Source: Sepiola atlantica
Taxonomy: Eukaryota; Mollusca; Cephalopoda; Sepiida; Sepiolidae
Assembly: GCA_963556195.1 (NCBI GenBank)
Contig: OY744517.1
Location: 86,297,214 to 86,361,213 of the forward strand
DNA length: 64,000 bases
Direction: 5' to 3'
Both the position numbers and the translations under genes were made by a program. The notes under the pieces were generated by a model that saw only the letters and a program-made list of their open reading frames with translations, did no database searches and had not been told where the DNA came from. Of this stretch, positions 32,881 through 42,145 are shown one piece after another; the first letter of the stretch is position 1, and each line of letters starts with the position of its first letter.

Positions 32881-33635
32881 GCAAGCCACATGTTACTACA
32901 GTACAAGAGTACTTTGAAAATTAATTAGAAAAACAATAATTCATTCCATCTTCGACATTTAGTTTGTTTTGATGCTCCTAAATCATTCTTAATGAACAAT
33001 GGGGAAGAATTTAATAATGAATCTATTAAAAATGTTGGAGATCTTTCGCTATTACATTTTTGAACACCGCAACACACAGTTCATTGAGTAATGGTACCTG
33101 CAAGAGAATTAATTAGATATTAGATATTACTGTTAAACAAATTACATAGCCACTCATATGACATTGGAATAGCTTTATCTTGGACTGTAATTGCTTGAAA
33201 GTCTTTGCATAATTTATTTTGGTTTTCATCTCTCCAATTTTGGTGTTTGAACAGAAAAAACAACTTTACGCAATTGTGTGAACTAGCTATACCTATCCGG
33301 CGTTTCCCGGATGCAGTGAAGTAATTTTAGTTTTTAATTTTTATTTGTTTGCACATTTTTTTAAACTTATACAGAAAAAGGAATACAATTTTAAGTTGTA
33401 AGGGAGACAACTCCTTTTATATTCTTCAGTTAAAACTATGAGTTATTTTCCTTTGTTGATTTCCATTTTTCGTTCTTAATTGAAATTCGGTTATAATTGA
33501 GAAGTGCTTTGATATTACTATTGCAGGACTGCATAATTTTAAAAATAAATGGAGTTAAGTACGTCAATATAGCGCTATTGTACAACAATAATGAAATGTC
33601 GCTTGTCAAAATCGAAGTTTGATATGTCAGCTTAA
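32881..33635. other. AT-rich stretch, no gene seen
   Basis: No ORF or recognised repeat. Confidence 0.4.
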
Positions 33636-33639
33636 ATGC

Positions 33640-33905
33640 TTAAATTCTCACTGGATAACTTTATATGTAGATTTTCTTCTTCTTTCATGTGAATCAGATG
33701 ATTTTGGTGTTGGCATTAGTTTTCCTGATGTTTTTCTAGTTAGAAATCTTTCTGGAATGACATTGGGTACTTACGGGAAGGACCACGAGAAGGTTGCCAA
33801 CATTCCTAAGTGAAAGTGGTACTGTGGAACCGACTGAATTCGAACTTGGAACACCCAGGTCTTCAGTCCGTGTCGTTATCCACTTAACCATCGTCACCTC
33901 CCTTA
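33640..33905 (-). mobile_element. tRNA-derived SINE
   Basis: On the minus strand the A box TGGTTAAGTGG (complement at 33880-33890) and the B box GTTCGAATTC (33836-33845) sit at tRNA-like spacing, within a tRNA-related head (GGATAACGACACGGACTGAA). A non-tRNA body follows (TTCCCGTAAGTACCCAATGT on the minus strand). It resembles the tRNA-headed SINE group known from cephalopods. It is not a working tRNA, since the arms do not pair fully. An ORF on this strand is incidental. Confidence 0.65.
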
Positions 33906-34020
33906 TATGTAGATGATAACCCTTCCTCTGTGCAAGACAATATAAAGGCAAAAAGAGAAGAGTTCATGAAAAAAGACAAATGAGCGAATAAGACACGTGG
34001 GGCTATTTAAAATAAAGCTC

Positions 34021-34073
<53 letters not shown>
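34021..34073. repeat. (CT)n microsatellite
   Basis: A TCTCTC run of about 53 bp with one interruption. Confidence 0.95.
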
Positions 34074-34075
<2 letters not shown>

Positions 34076-34474
34076 ATCAATGTTGTCTACTTATTGCCTC
34101 ATGGTATGAACTCACTCTTCATCTATCGACCGACCCCCTTCTAGATGATGAATGCACAAGAGTGGGAGTCGAATTTTGTTGTAGCTCAGATTGTGTGTCC
34201 ATCATAGCAGGTGAATATGTAGGGATGCCATCGATAAAATTGCAGTATTAAATTATATTATCAGAAGAGGACTGGAAACAGCAGGATCCTATCTCCAACA
34301 AAACATGTAGACCCTCGACACGGACAATGGAAAAAACCATTTGGAATAATCATTTTTCTGTGTTGGATTCTACCTGTGGTGACACATTTTCGGTATAATA
34401 ATTAATTTGGTCCACGATTGAATCAGGTTCTATCAAGTAAGATGCAGCATTTAAAATAAATAAATAACTTTTGG

Positions 34475-34842
34475 CTAAGATCAAAGTGTAGTATCTGTTC
34501 CGATGGATACTGCACCCCATAGACTAGTAGTGTCTTGGCCTTCGGGTCTTGATTTACGCCGGTCTATGGGTCTGTCCTGTGCAGTTCTAGGAGGTGCACC
34601 CTCCCAGGCTTTGCTTCCCCTCTTTGGGGAGGAGTAAGTTTATTGCTTACTGCCTGAGGCGCCCCTACCAGGGAATGCCGACGGGCTGCCTAGGCAATTT
34701 TTAATGGCCAGAGTACTCACCTCTCGGGCGCTGGCTTTTCAAATCCCACTTTCCCGACCCAACCTTGGGTCACATCTTACATGTGGGAGTAAGATAAAAC
34801 TGGCCTTGTGCCTAACTCCTGGAGAGGAGTAAATAAAAACTC
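34475..34842 (+). mobile_element. SINE-A, best U2-headed copy
   Basis: Starts CTTTTGGCTAAGATCAAAG and continues TGTAGTATCTGTTC. This is the U2 snRNA 5' region (nucleotides about 14-46) with a single extra A, or 32 of 33 positions. Next comes CGATGGATACTGCACCCC, where GATACTGCAC can pair with the upstream GTGTAGTATC. The body (CCCATAGACTAGTAGTGTC, CAGTTCTAGGAGGTGC, CCCTCTTTGGGGAGGAGT, GGCAATTTTTAATGGCCA) leads to the tail AGATAAAACTGGCCTTGTG and GGAGAGGAGTAAATAAAAA. The head orientation makes the plus strand sense. Confidence 0.85.
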
Positions 34843-35339
34843 TTGTGAACAGATTTATTATTACTTCTGTGGCAGTGGAGACTTCTGGAGTCAATGATCT
34901 TCGTTAAATTGCTTTCATGGACACAATTAGAGGGATTGAATTTTATTTGACCAATGAGCTTTGTGAGATAGAATACTTATTGTAATGTGTGTCTCGATGG
35001 CGATTGCTTGCGAAAAATACTTTAGCCACTATATAATCGGGAAGGGGATATGAATAAACAAAAAATGAAAGGGTAAACTGACTTGGAGTCTTTAGAAAAT
35101 GGAGAACCCATTAATTGTTAAAGGAATGAAGATGACAGCTGACACAACCTGAATGCATGTATCGTAAAATATTACTTGTAAGATATGGGAATACATACTA
35201 AAGGTTCTAAATGCTGAAAGAAACAGGAAGCTTCAATAGACGTGTGAGAAGAAAAATGGTGAATCACTGCTTGTGATGAATTTCAAAAATTAAAAAAAAT
35301 CGTACCTTAATCTTCTCTGTTAAAAGACTTCCCATTTTT
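34843..35339. other. AT-rich stretch, no gene seen
   Basis: No supportable feature. Confidence 0.4.
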
Positions 35340-35536
35340 GGAACACATTGTCACAGGAATGCATCCCTGCAGACAACAACATGGTCGTCTTTAAATCCAG
35401 TGTCAATAAATATTTATCGAGTCGCCCTCCTATGTAATCAAATGCTGTCCATTCCATTCATCGTTTTCAAGCCTCTTATAGTATTGTTCATCACCCAACT
35501 GAAAATCTCATTAACCCTTATCCTCGAGATGCTTTT
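35340..35536 (+). mobile_element. LINE-B-type 3' tail, upstream of LTR
   Basis: Encodes a LWNTL..ECIPADNN..VVFKSSVNKYLSSRPPM-like end (stop TAA at about 35436). The 3' UTR that follows (CTCATTAACCCTTATCCTCG) also occurs at 36405. It ends where the LTR begins (TGTTGCATAGCC at 35537). Confidence 0.75.
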
Positions 35537-36275
35537 TGTTGCATAGCCGTCCCGGAATGGGCCGTGGCAGTTCTCGCTTAAACAACTGGTCATTTTGAAC
35601 ACCAAAAAGGCATATGTTGCATACCTTTTAATTTCTCGTACCTTCTCTCTTTCCTCGTCGTGTGGCGGGGTGTCGTCTAGTGGTTGTCTTCTTTCTTCTC
35701 TTCTGTACTGACGTAAACATCGACGCTACAACAAAAAGCTTCATACCACGATTCACGAGACAAACAATCTTTTAAATATTGATTCTTTTATTCAGGCATC
35801 AGTTTCTGTCGGCCATGGAGATGCTTTACCAAACGTTGAGGGAGAGATCAAAATACTACTTTATCGTAGTTAATTCCTAGCTTAAGTCCTTAGCCATTCG
35901 AGGAGGGGGAGAAGAAGGAATCTCATGCCTGTATTCTCTTAGGGTATTTAATTCCCCTAATCATTTGAAGACTACATAGAGAAATCGTTCGTTCGACTTG
36001 CTTCCAAAACCCAGACTAGCAAAACTCAGTTTCCCACACAAAAGCCTGTGACGTCACAGGACCCCTATGCGCAGGTGCACCTTGACCCTTGACCTGAGGT
36101 CTCGTCAACGTTGTGGCCCTATCAACGTTTGTGTGCTCCAACTGTAAGAACCAGTTTATGTTGCACTCGACTGTACGGGTCCACCCGCACTAAATCGCGC
36201 AAGCCAAACCAAACAGTCTCCCACACATACGTCCACTTCAAAATCCGTCTGGCCTCACAGGGCCATTATCCAACA
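35537..36275 (+). mobile_element. LTR-like repeat, copy 2 (TGTT...AACA)
   Basis: 739 bp, beginning TGTTGCATAGCCGTCCCGG and ending CCATTATCCAACA, in the same orientation as 536-1315. It lies between two copies of the LINE-B tail (35340-35536 and 36276-36440). The second tail starts at CATGGTCGTC immediately after the LTR end. Flanking 5-mers (CTTTT, CATGG) do not match. A short ORF (36111-36305) inside it is not believed. Confidence 0.65.
36045..36060. promoter_or_regulatory. Palindromic CRE-like site in LTR copy 2
   Basis: CCTGTGACGTCACAGG is a perfect 16-bp palindrome centred on TGACGTCA, the consensus for CREB/ATF-type factors. The equivalent place in copy 1 (1086-1101) reads CCTGTAACGTCACAGA and is no longer palindromic. 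Confidence 0.5.
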
Positions 36276-36440
36276 CATGGTCGTCTTCAAGTGCAGTGTC
36301 AATAAATATTTATCGAGTCGCCCTCCTATGTAATCAAATGCTATCCATTCCGTTCATCGTTTTCAAGCCTCTTATATAGTGTCCATCACCCAACTGACAA
36401 TCTCATTAACCCTTATCCTCGAGTGGCTTTTGACCTTGCT
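36276..36440 (+). mobile_element. LINE-B-type 3' tail, downstream of LTR
   Basis: CATGGTCGTCTTCAAGTGCA through GAGTCGCCCTCCTATGTAAT to CTTATCCTCGAGTGGC, nearly identical to 35388-35530. The two tails are more similar to each other than to the tails at 20840 or 28330, which suggests a local duplication or two related insertions. Confidence 0.75.
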
Positions 36441-36487
36441 AAGTGGTAACTCATTAGTCTATAAAAATCTTCCTGAGACTGACAATC

Positions 36488-36692
36488 CCTATTTACTCGC
36501 CTCTTCATGAGGGCAGAGTTAGACACAAGGTCGGTTTTTAATGTGAAGAAAATTCATCTTCCCGAAAAAGCTGCTCTGGATAGTGACAAAAATTAAAATT
36601 GCCTCGCTCTAGAAAGATTTATCCTACACTGATTGAGAACAGAAAACATGAAAAGTAGTGCCAGAAAAGATAGCGCACTTTGCTTCTAGCCA
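36488..36692 (-). mobile_element. SINE-B copy
   Basis: Tail complement TTTACTCGCCTCTTCATGAG, GTTAGACACAAGGTCGGTTT, body AAATTAAAATTGCCTCGC, and the head complement GCGCACTTTGCTTCTAGCCA. The head hairpin is mutated (AGTAGTGCC...GCGCACTT). Confidence 0.75.
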
Positions 36693-36694
36693 CA

Positions 36695-37457
36695 AGGCCA
36701 AAGAGTGGCAGTCTGTCTCCGATTAATCTTTGTTTGGCAGTTGTATCATATGTCTTAGCCTCATTCAGGGAAGATGTTTACCACACCAAGAAGCTGGACG
36801 TAATGCTCAACACCGCCTTACACACAGTCTCTGGCTGCTTGCGTGCCACACCAATAAACCAACTACCGATTCTCGCCGACATCGCACCACCAACCCTGCA
36901 CCGTGAGGCGACTGTCCTTGCACTGTCAAGAAAGGCCACTATCGATGAGGACCACCTTCTCCACAAGCTCGTCACAGAGACTCCTCCACAGGCTCGCCTG
37001 AAGTCACGACGCCCATTCTCGGAGCATGCCCACCAGCTACTGCTTTCAACACCCGGTGACGTCACAAAACGAATCTGGCTGAAACGTTGCTGGACGGAGG
37101 AATGGCAGGCAGCAGATAAATCAAGGTTGCACAGATTTGTGGAGGACCCGGATAACCTACCAGGCATGGACCTCCCTCGTCGGCAGTGGACAATGCTCAA
37201 TCGCCTCAGGACAGGTGTCGGCCGTTTCGCCGCGACCATGAAAGGATGGGGACTCAGGGATTCGGCTGTCTGCGACTGTGGTCACTCTGAACGGACAGTA
37301 GACCCCATCTTCGAGTCAGGCCTTAAATATCGACCACCCAATGGCAAAGCCGGCATAGCTGCGCTAGACAACAAAACATTAACATGGCTTTTCTCAACTG
37401 AGCTGGTGATCTAACAGTGAGATGCTGTGAAGCAAACGAAAGAAGAAGAAGAAGAGA
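36695..37457 (+). mobile_element. LINE-C 3' fragment (distinct clade)
   Basis: A 244-residue open frame (36680-37414) from the end of a non-LTR retrotransposon polyprotein: HTKKLDVMLNTALHTVSGCL (35-54), PINQLPILADIAPPTLHREA (58-77), WTMLNRLRTGVGRFAATM (170-187) and a terminal CDCGHSERTVDPIF (198-211). Relatives usually have His where Pro209 is, and a later Cys where Gly214 is, so the presumed zinc-binding end is damaged. The TAA at about 37414 is followed by a short UTR and an (AAG)n tail, GAAAGAAGAAGAAGAAGAG. The first residues fall in the adjoining SINE-B and are not part of it. It is 5'-truncated, but its frame is otherwise open. Confidence 0.75.
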
Positions 37458-37879
37458 GTTCAACGTTCGCTGTAGAAATGATTGCCTTCATTGATGTTGC
37501 AAGAAATGTTGGAGCTCCGAAAGAATCCATCAATCATAAAATTATGTAGACAAGAAATTCCTTGTTGAATCTGTGTTCTCCACCAGATCCTATTTGCTAA
37601 AAGCAGCTTTAGATCAATATATCTGTTTCTCGGAGAAATGGTGGAGGGGGTAGAGTGCTGTATAAAAGTATATATCAAGTTTGTAAAGATAACGCGGGAA
37701 AAGAGATGCTGTTTGTAAAAACGTGGCAATTAATGTTTAACAAGATGCAAGAAAAAAAAAGAACAAATAAAAAAAGAGGAAAACATTAAGTTATGTAAAT
37801 ACTTTTGGAAAATTAAAATTCTTTAAACAACCTCAAAGAAAAGAGAAAGTTATTTTGTCTACGTAAACATGACTGTATG
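37458..37879. other. Non-coding stretch, no gene seen
   Basis: A minus-strand ORF (37460-37729) has no recognisable domain and atypical composition, so it is not called. Confidence 0.4.
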
Positions 37880-37990
37880 TATACTTGTATGCATCTCTAT
37901 CTATATAAAGTTAGGTATGTGTATATGTTTACATATTTGTATGTACAAGATTCACTCCTAAACTAATTAACCGATCATTATGGCTATATT
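37880..37990 (-). repeat. Short dispersed repeat, inverse of 23048-23145
   Basis: ATAAAGTTAGGTATGTGTAT and CACTCCTAAACTAATTAACC are the complements of motifs at 23060-23140. Confidence 0.6.
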
Positions 37991-38404
37991 TAGTTTTATG
38001 CAAAGAGGGTAGAAATTGTGAAATTTTAACCATAGGTATTAGACATCAATTAATAAATATTCCTTAAATTTCAGTTTCTTTAGAGTATTGTAAAGAAATT
38101 TAAGGGGGCATGATGTGGGCACACCCTCGCATTTGAAAATTCAAATATCTCAGATTTGCATCGAATTTTATCAATAGTCATTAAACACCAATTAAATAAG
38201 ATTATCTGAATTTCAATTTCTTCTGAAGAACCCCTTAAGCTTAAAGCTTACATTTTAGATATTTTTTAGAATCAAAATCATGTAATAGATTTTGATCAAA
38301 ATTGGAATAAGGATTGTAGACAAAAGGTAAATGGAAATAAAAGAGGTGTAAAATTGTTCTGTTCAGTGAATTCATTTTCCGCGCCATAGGATAGGTATTC
38401 TTTT

Positions 38405-38406
38405 AG

Positions 38407-38440
<34 letters not shown>

Positions 38441-38450
38441 ATATATATAT
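38405..38450. repeat. (TA)n microsatellite with phase break
   Basis: A TA run of about 46 bp interrupted once by TATATTATAT. Confidence 0.95.
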
Positions 38451-38696
38451 GTTAATATTCGAAATAGTTACAAGGTAAACAGCTGATGACCACTTTTTCT
38501 ATTTCTCGATTTACGGTAAAGTCCCCTGTTTATGTTTCACTACTGATAAAATTAGATCCCCTTTGGTATTTGTGAATTGTTCAACAGTAAGTCGGTTTAT
38601 ACAAGTTCGAAGTCTGTAATATGCGAATTTAGTTAGAATCCATGAGATCTAAACTGCATTATATTCTTCATAATAAATGATTAGCAGTTTGTTTTG

Positions 38697-38697
<1 letters not shown>

Positions 38698-38750
<53 letters not shown>

Positions 38751-39078
38751 TTAATGACAATATATGCATTAGAATATACTATCAGTGCCCTTTTACCTTG
38801 CAGTCTCCTTAAAAGATTCAGCTCGATGATTGTCAATTAATGATCACAGAGCAAATATAACTCAAGTTCATATTATATTCCAATAACTTTTTACTCTTTG
38901 TGAATTTTTCTGATGATTTTGTAATGTTGCAGAGACGATATTGACATAAAAATGTTGTTTGGCACAAGACCAATGAAACGGACCGTAAAAAATATATCTC
39001 ACAGAAATGTTATGTTTTTTGGAAATTTGAAAAAAAACAAAAAAAAAACATGGTTATTGGAATATAATATGAACCTGA

Positions 39079-39121
<43 letters not shown>
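38698..39121. mobile_element. (TA)n-bounded dispersed element, deletion copy
   Basis: (TA)n at 38698-38746 and 39079-39121 bracket about 330 bp that match 59903-60320 closely (TTATTAATGACAATATATGC, CAGTGCCCTTTTACCTTGCA, TTCAGCTCGATGATTGTCAA, AATGAAACGGACCGTAAAAA). This copy lacks about 75 bp present at 60045-60119, one arm of an internal inverted repeat. Confidence 0.75.
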
Positions 39122-39123
<2 letters not shown>

Positions 39124-39139
39124 TTTGAAAAGTCACATA

Positions 39140-39166
39140 TATGTATACATATATACATATATATGT

Positions 39167-39232
<66 letters not shown>
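39140..39232. repeat. (TA)n/(TATG) microsatellite
   Basis: A TATATGTATACATA mixture then a pure (TA)n of about 55 bp. The preceding CTTTGAAAAGTCACA recurs beside the (TA)n at 54624 as TTGAAAAGTCACA. Confidence 0.95.
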
Positions 39233-40235
39233 TAGCAGGAAAACCTGGCTTTATCCAGGATTAAATCAGGAATCCTATTTGCTTTTGCACTTAGCTTATA
39301 AAACCATATTACTTTTTTGTTAATCTTATGTTTTATATTTTAAAAATTAAAGCTGAACCCCATATTACAATTTCTATTCTTATTTTTTAAATAGTTACAA
39401 ATTAAATAAAGTAAAAATGTGTATGTCTTTTGTATGGATGTCTGGCACAAATGCAGACCACATTATTTTATTGTACCCTTTTTGATCAAAATAAAACATA
39501 CTCTGGGTAATGTAGTTTCAGAATAAATGTGCTTATGGGTTCTCTCTCCAAAATCCTAGAAGGAGTTCGTAAACAAACACACAGACAGGAACTACAATGT
39601 AGAATATTTAAAATATTAATTTCACAATGAGCGGTCTGTCGATTGAGTCCTATGTTGCTAAGAGCTGCCATTCTCATTTCCTTATCCAGATAGTCATGTG
39701 GCCACCCATGTGCTTGTTGTCTCATACTGGCTTTCTTAATGAACTCACTATTTCAAAACCATTTTTCCATGTCATATGATCTGCTCAGCAATGAGATCCC
39801 TTGTGGTGTTATTCAGATTCTCACCAGGTCATTGTTACTTTCTTCTTTATAGCTGGAAGTACATTGGACTTTTGAATATCAATTCACTAAACAATCATCA
39901 GTTAATTGGTTGCTTCTTACATTCCAAGTTCTTTTTCGGTGTTCATTTACTTTTCCAAGTGGTCACAGAGAATGGAGTTAAGACTTTTCACTGTTCATTT
40001 TCTTTTCTATGTAGCCATATTGAATGCAACTCCATATGCTTAGTTCAGTGTTTGCCAACTGCTTTAGCTTAACTGGAATCGATATAATGCTATATAATTT
40101 CAGTTTGCTTTGTTTACAAATGAATAATTCATTTCAGAAAAAGGTTTAAGGTTTTGCTATTTACCACTATTGTGTCTTCTTTTTCCTGTGCCTTAATCGT
40201 GAGCTACGGGGAGGGGGGTCCATAATGATGGATTT
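39233..40235. repeat. Old dispersed-repeat debris, no gene seen
   Basis: The segment 39745-39880 (CCATTTTTCCATGTCATATG, ATGATCTGCTCAGCAATGAG, TCTTCTTTATAGCTGGAAGT) is similar to 45005-45140 and more faintly to 48290-48340. No coding content is supported. Confidence 0.45.
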
Positions 40236-40239
40236 TTGT

Positions 40240-40780
40240 CTCAACTTGACACAATCACGTGTTTGGTCCGGATGAAGGTCGGTTTTACGGAGATTTTGCT
40301 ACAGGGTGTCTGTCCATCTCATCATCGGTCTTCATCTCGGTCGTCTCCCCTGTGAATTCTAACGAAAAGGCAAGTTTCACAACAGTGTCGTTGTTGACGT
40401 TCAGTACATGTGCAAACCATCTGAGCCGCCATTCCCTCACCTTGTCCTCAATCGGTGCGATACCATAGCAGCACTTACCACTCTTGTGTATTGTTCGTCT
40501 TTGTGTCTCAGGCTGAGGTTAGACGTTTTGCGAATGACTTCCAACTTCTATTGTAGCAGGTCATCATCAACTGATCTTCTGTTTGTTACTATTTCGCTTG
40601 TGCCGGCTGCTTGGAGCAGGTCTTCATCGCCTGATCTTCTTCTTGTCTTAAGCGGCCTACAACGCCATCTTGGGCTGTCGACATCGATGTTGGATACATT
40701 TTTGAGCATTTGGATGACTGATAGTGGGCGACGTGACCATATCAGTTGAGGCGTTGTGGAGAGACACAATTTCTCATGGA
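40240..40780 (-). pseudogene. LINE C-terminal remnant (RTE-like)
   Basis: The minus-strand translation gives LRWFAHVLNVNNDTVVKLAF, followed by ETTEMKTDDEMDRHP-like sequence, resembling the LRWxGHVxR-type C-terminus of RTE-like LINEs. Multiple frame breaks are present. It matches 6425-6560 in part. Confidence 0.5.
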
Positions 40781-42111
40781 AGCCTTTAGAGTGAGACTGC
40801 CAATTTATGTTAACAATATCCATAATGCATTCTCCTGATACTAACAAGCTTGTTGAATATCATAACATAACGTGGATGGTTGATAGGTAGGAGTAGCATT
40901 ATGCACTGGTGTTTTTTTGCATCGAGGATATAAAGTGGCAGACCAGCAATAAAAGGGATCAAAAATGCATCTCTCTTAAAATGCTTAATTTATTAAATAA
41001 AAAATTAGATTTTAAATTAAATTGATTTTTTAAATCAGAATGACGTGATGAAGTAAACAAAAAGACAATTTCGGAAAAAGGATTATGCTGCCTTAGGGCC
41101 GGGTTTAGCCGTCAGACAGCTAATATTAACTCTATTCGAAAAACAAGACTCTGAGCCATAGCATATTTTAATCGCAGGTTTTATTTTCCATCGAAAAGGT
41201 AAAAAAACTGAAAAGAAATAAAAAACATTGTCTCAGAAATGTAAATACAAAGAATGACGACGAAACAGGAAACGAGGAGTCTACTAAAATCTAAAAAAGT
41301 GTAGTAAGCAGAATAGGAAGTATTTTTGGGGTGAAGAATACTATGAGGCAGTGGCGTAGCTAGACCTTTTGCCGCCCGGGGCGGTAGTAAAATTTGCCGC
41401 CCCCCCCCCCCCGGCATTTGGGTGCCCGGAAAATTCGTCCATGGATAATTCGCCCATGGATAATTCGTCCATGGAAAATTTTTTGCTAGGTAGGAAAACT
41501 GGTCCATTATTATTAAGTTAACATTATTCTTAATTTTCATACCTTGCGAAAATTAGTTCTACGGTATCTCATTTTCCTAAATTCAATTAAATTAAAATTA
41601 AAATATGAAAACTGATTTTTAATATTTTTTATTCATTTGAGATTTTATCTGTTTTCCTTTTGTTTTAAGTAGATGGTGGGGGTTGCCCGGGGTGATTTTG
41701 TCCGATCCCCCAGCTAGCAATTTTAAAGTTTACAAGGAGTTCTAAAAAGTATGCTACAAAAACAAACGTTTGGACAGTAATAAAATTAATGAATTCAAAC
41801 TTTCGCATCTAATGTTATTTCCTCTTTGATGTCGGTGTATATACACCCAAATATCCAACTTTCTTTTCGCACCTATTCGATAAAAATTTATATGAAAGTT
41901 CCCCTTTAAGTATGAAATCTTTCTGAGGTCATTTTGTTTTTTTGGTGCTTGGCCGAAGCCTAGGCTTGGCCCTATCCTGTTAGGTCAGCCGGTCACTGAG
42001 TATATCTCCAGAAATAATTAATGCTTGCATTTTTTAAACTTAGTGATTGAAATGAATTAAAGCAATTTATTCTCAATTAATGGAAATTTTGTTCAAGAAT
42101 TAAAACCAGCC

Positions 42112-42144
<33 letters not shown>

Positions 42145-42145
42145 T

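Noticed and set aside
33815..33905. A functional tRNA gene on the minus strand
   Set aside because: A and B boxes are present but the stems do not pair and no 3' end fits; better explained as a SINE head.
34475..34520. A genuine U2 snRNA gene
   Set aside because: Similarity stops after about 33 bases. The Sm site and the 3' domains of U2 are absent, and the same junction recurs in other copies.
36778..37239. Minus-strand ORF of 153 codons
   Set aside because: Antisense shadow of the LINE-C coding frame, which has recognisable motifs on the plus strand.
41390..41420. Poly-C run as a sequencing artefact or gap
   Set aside because: It forms part of the GC-rich subterminal region mirrored at the other end of the hAT element.
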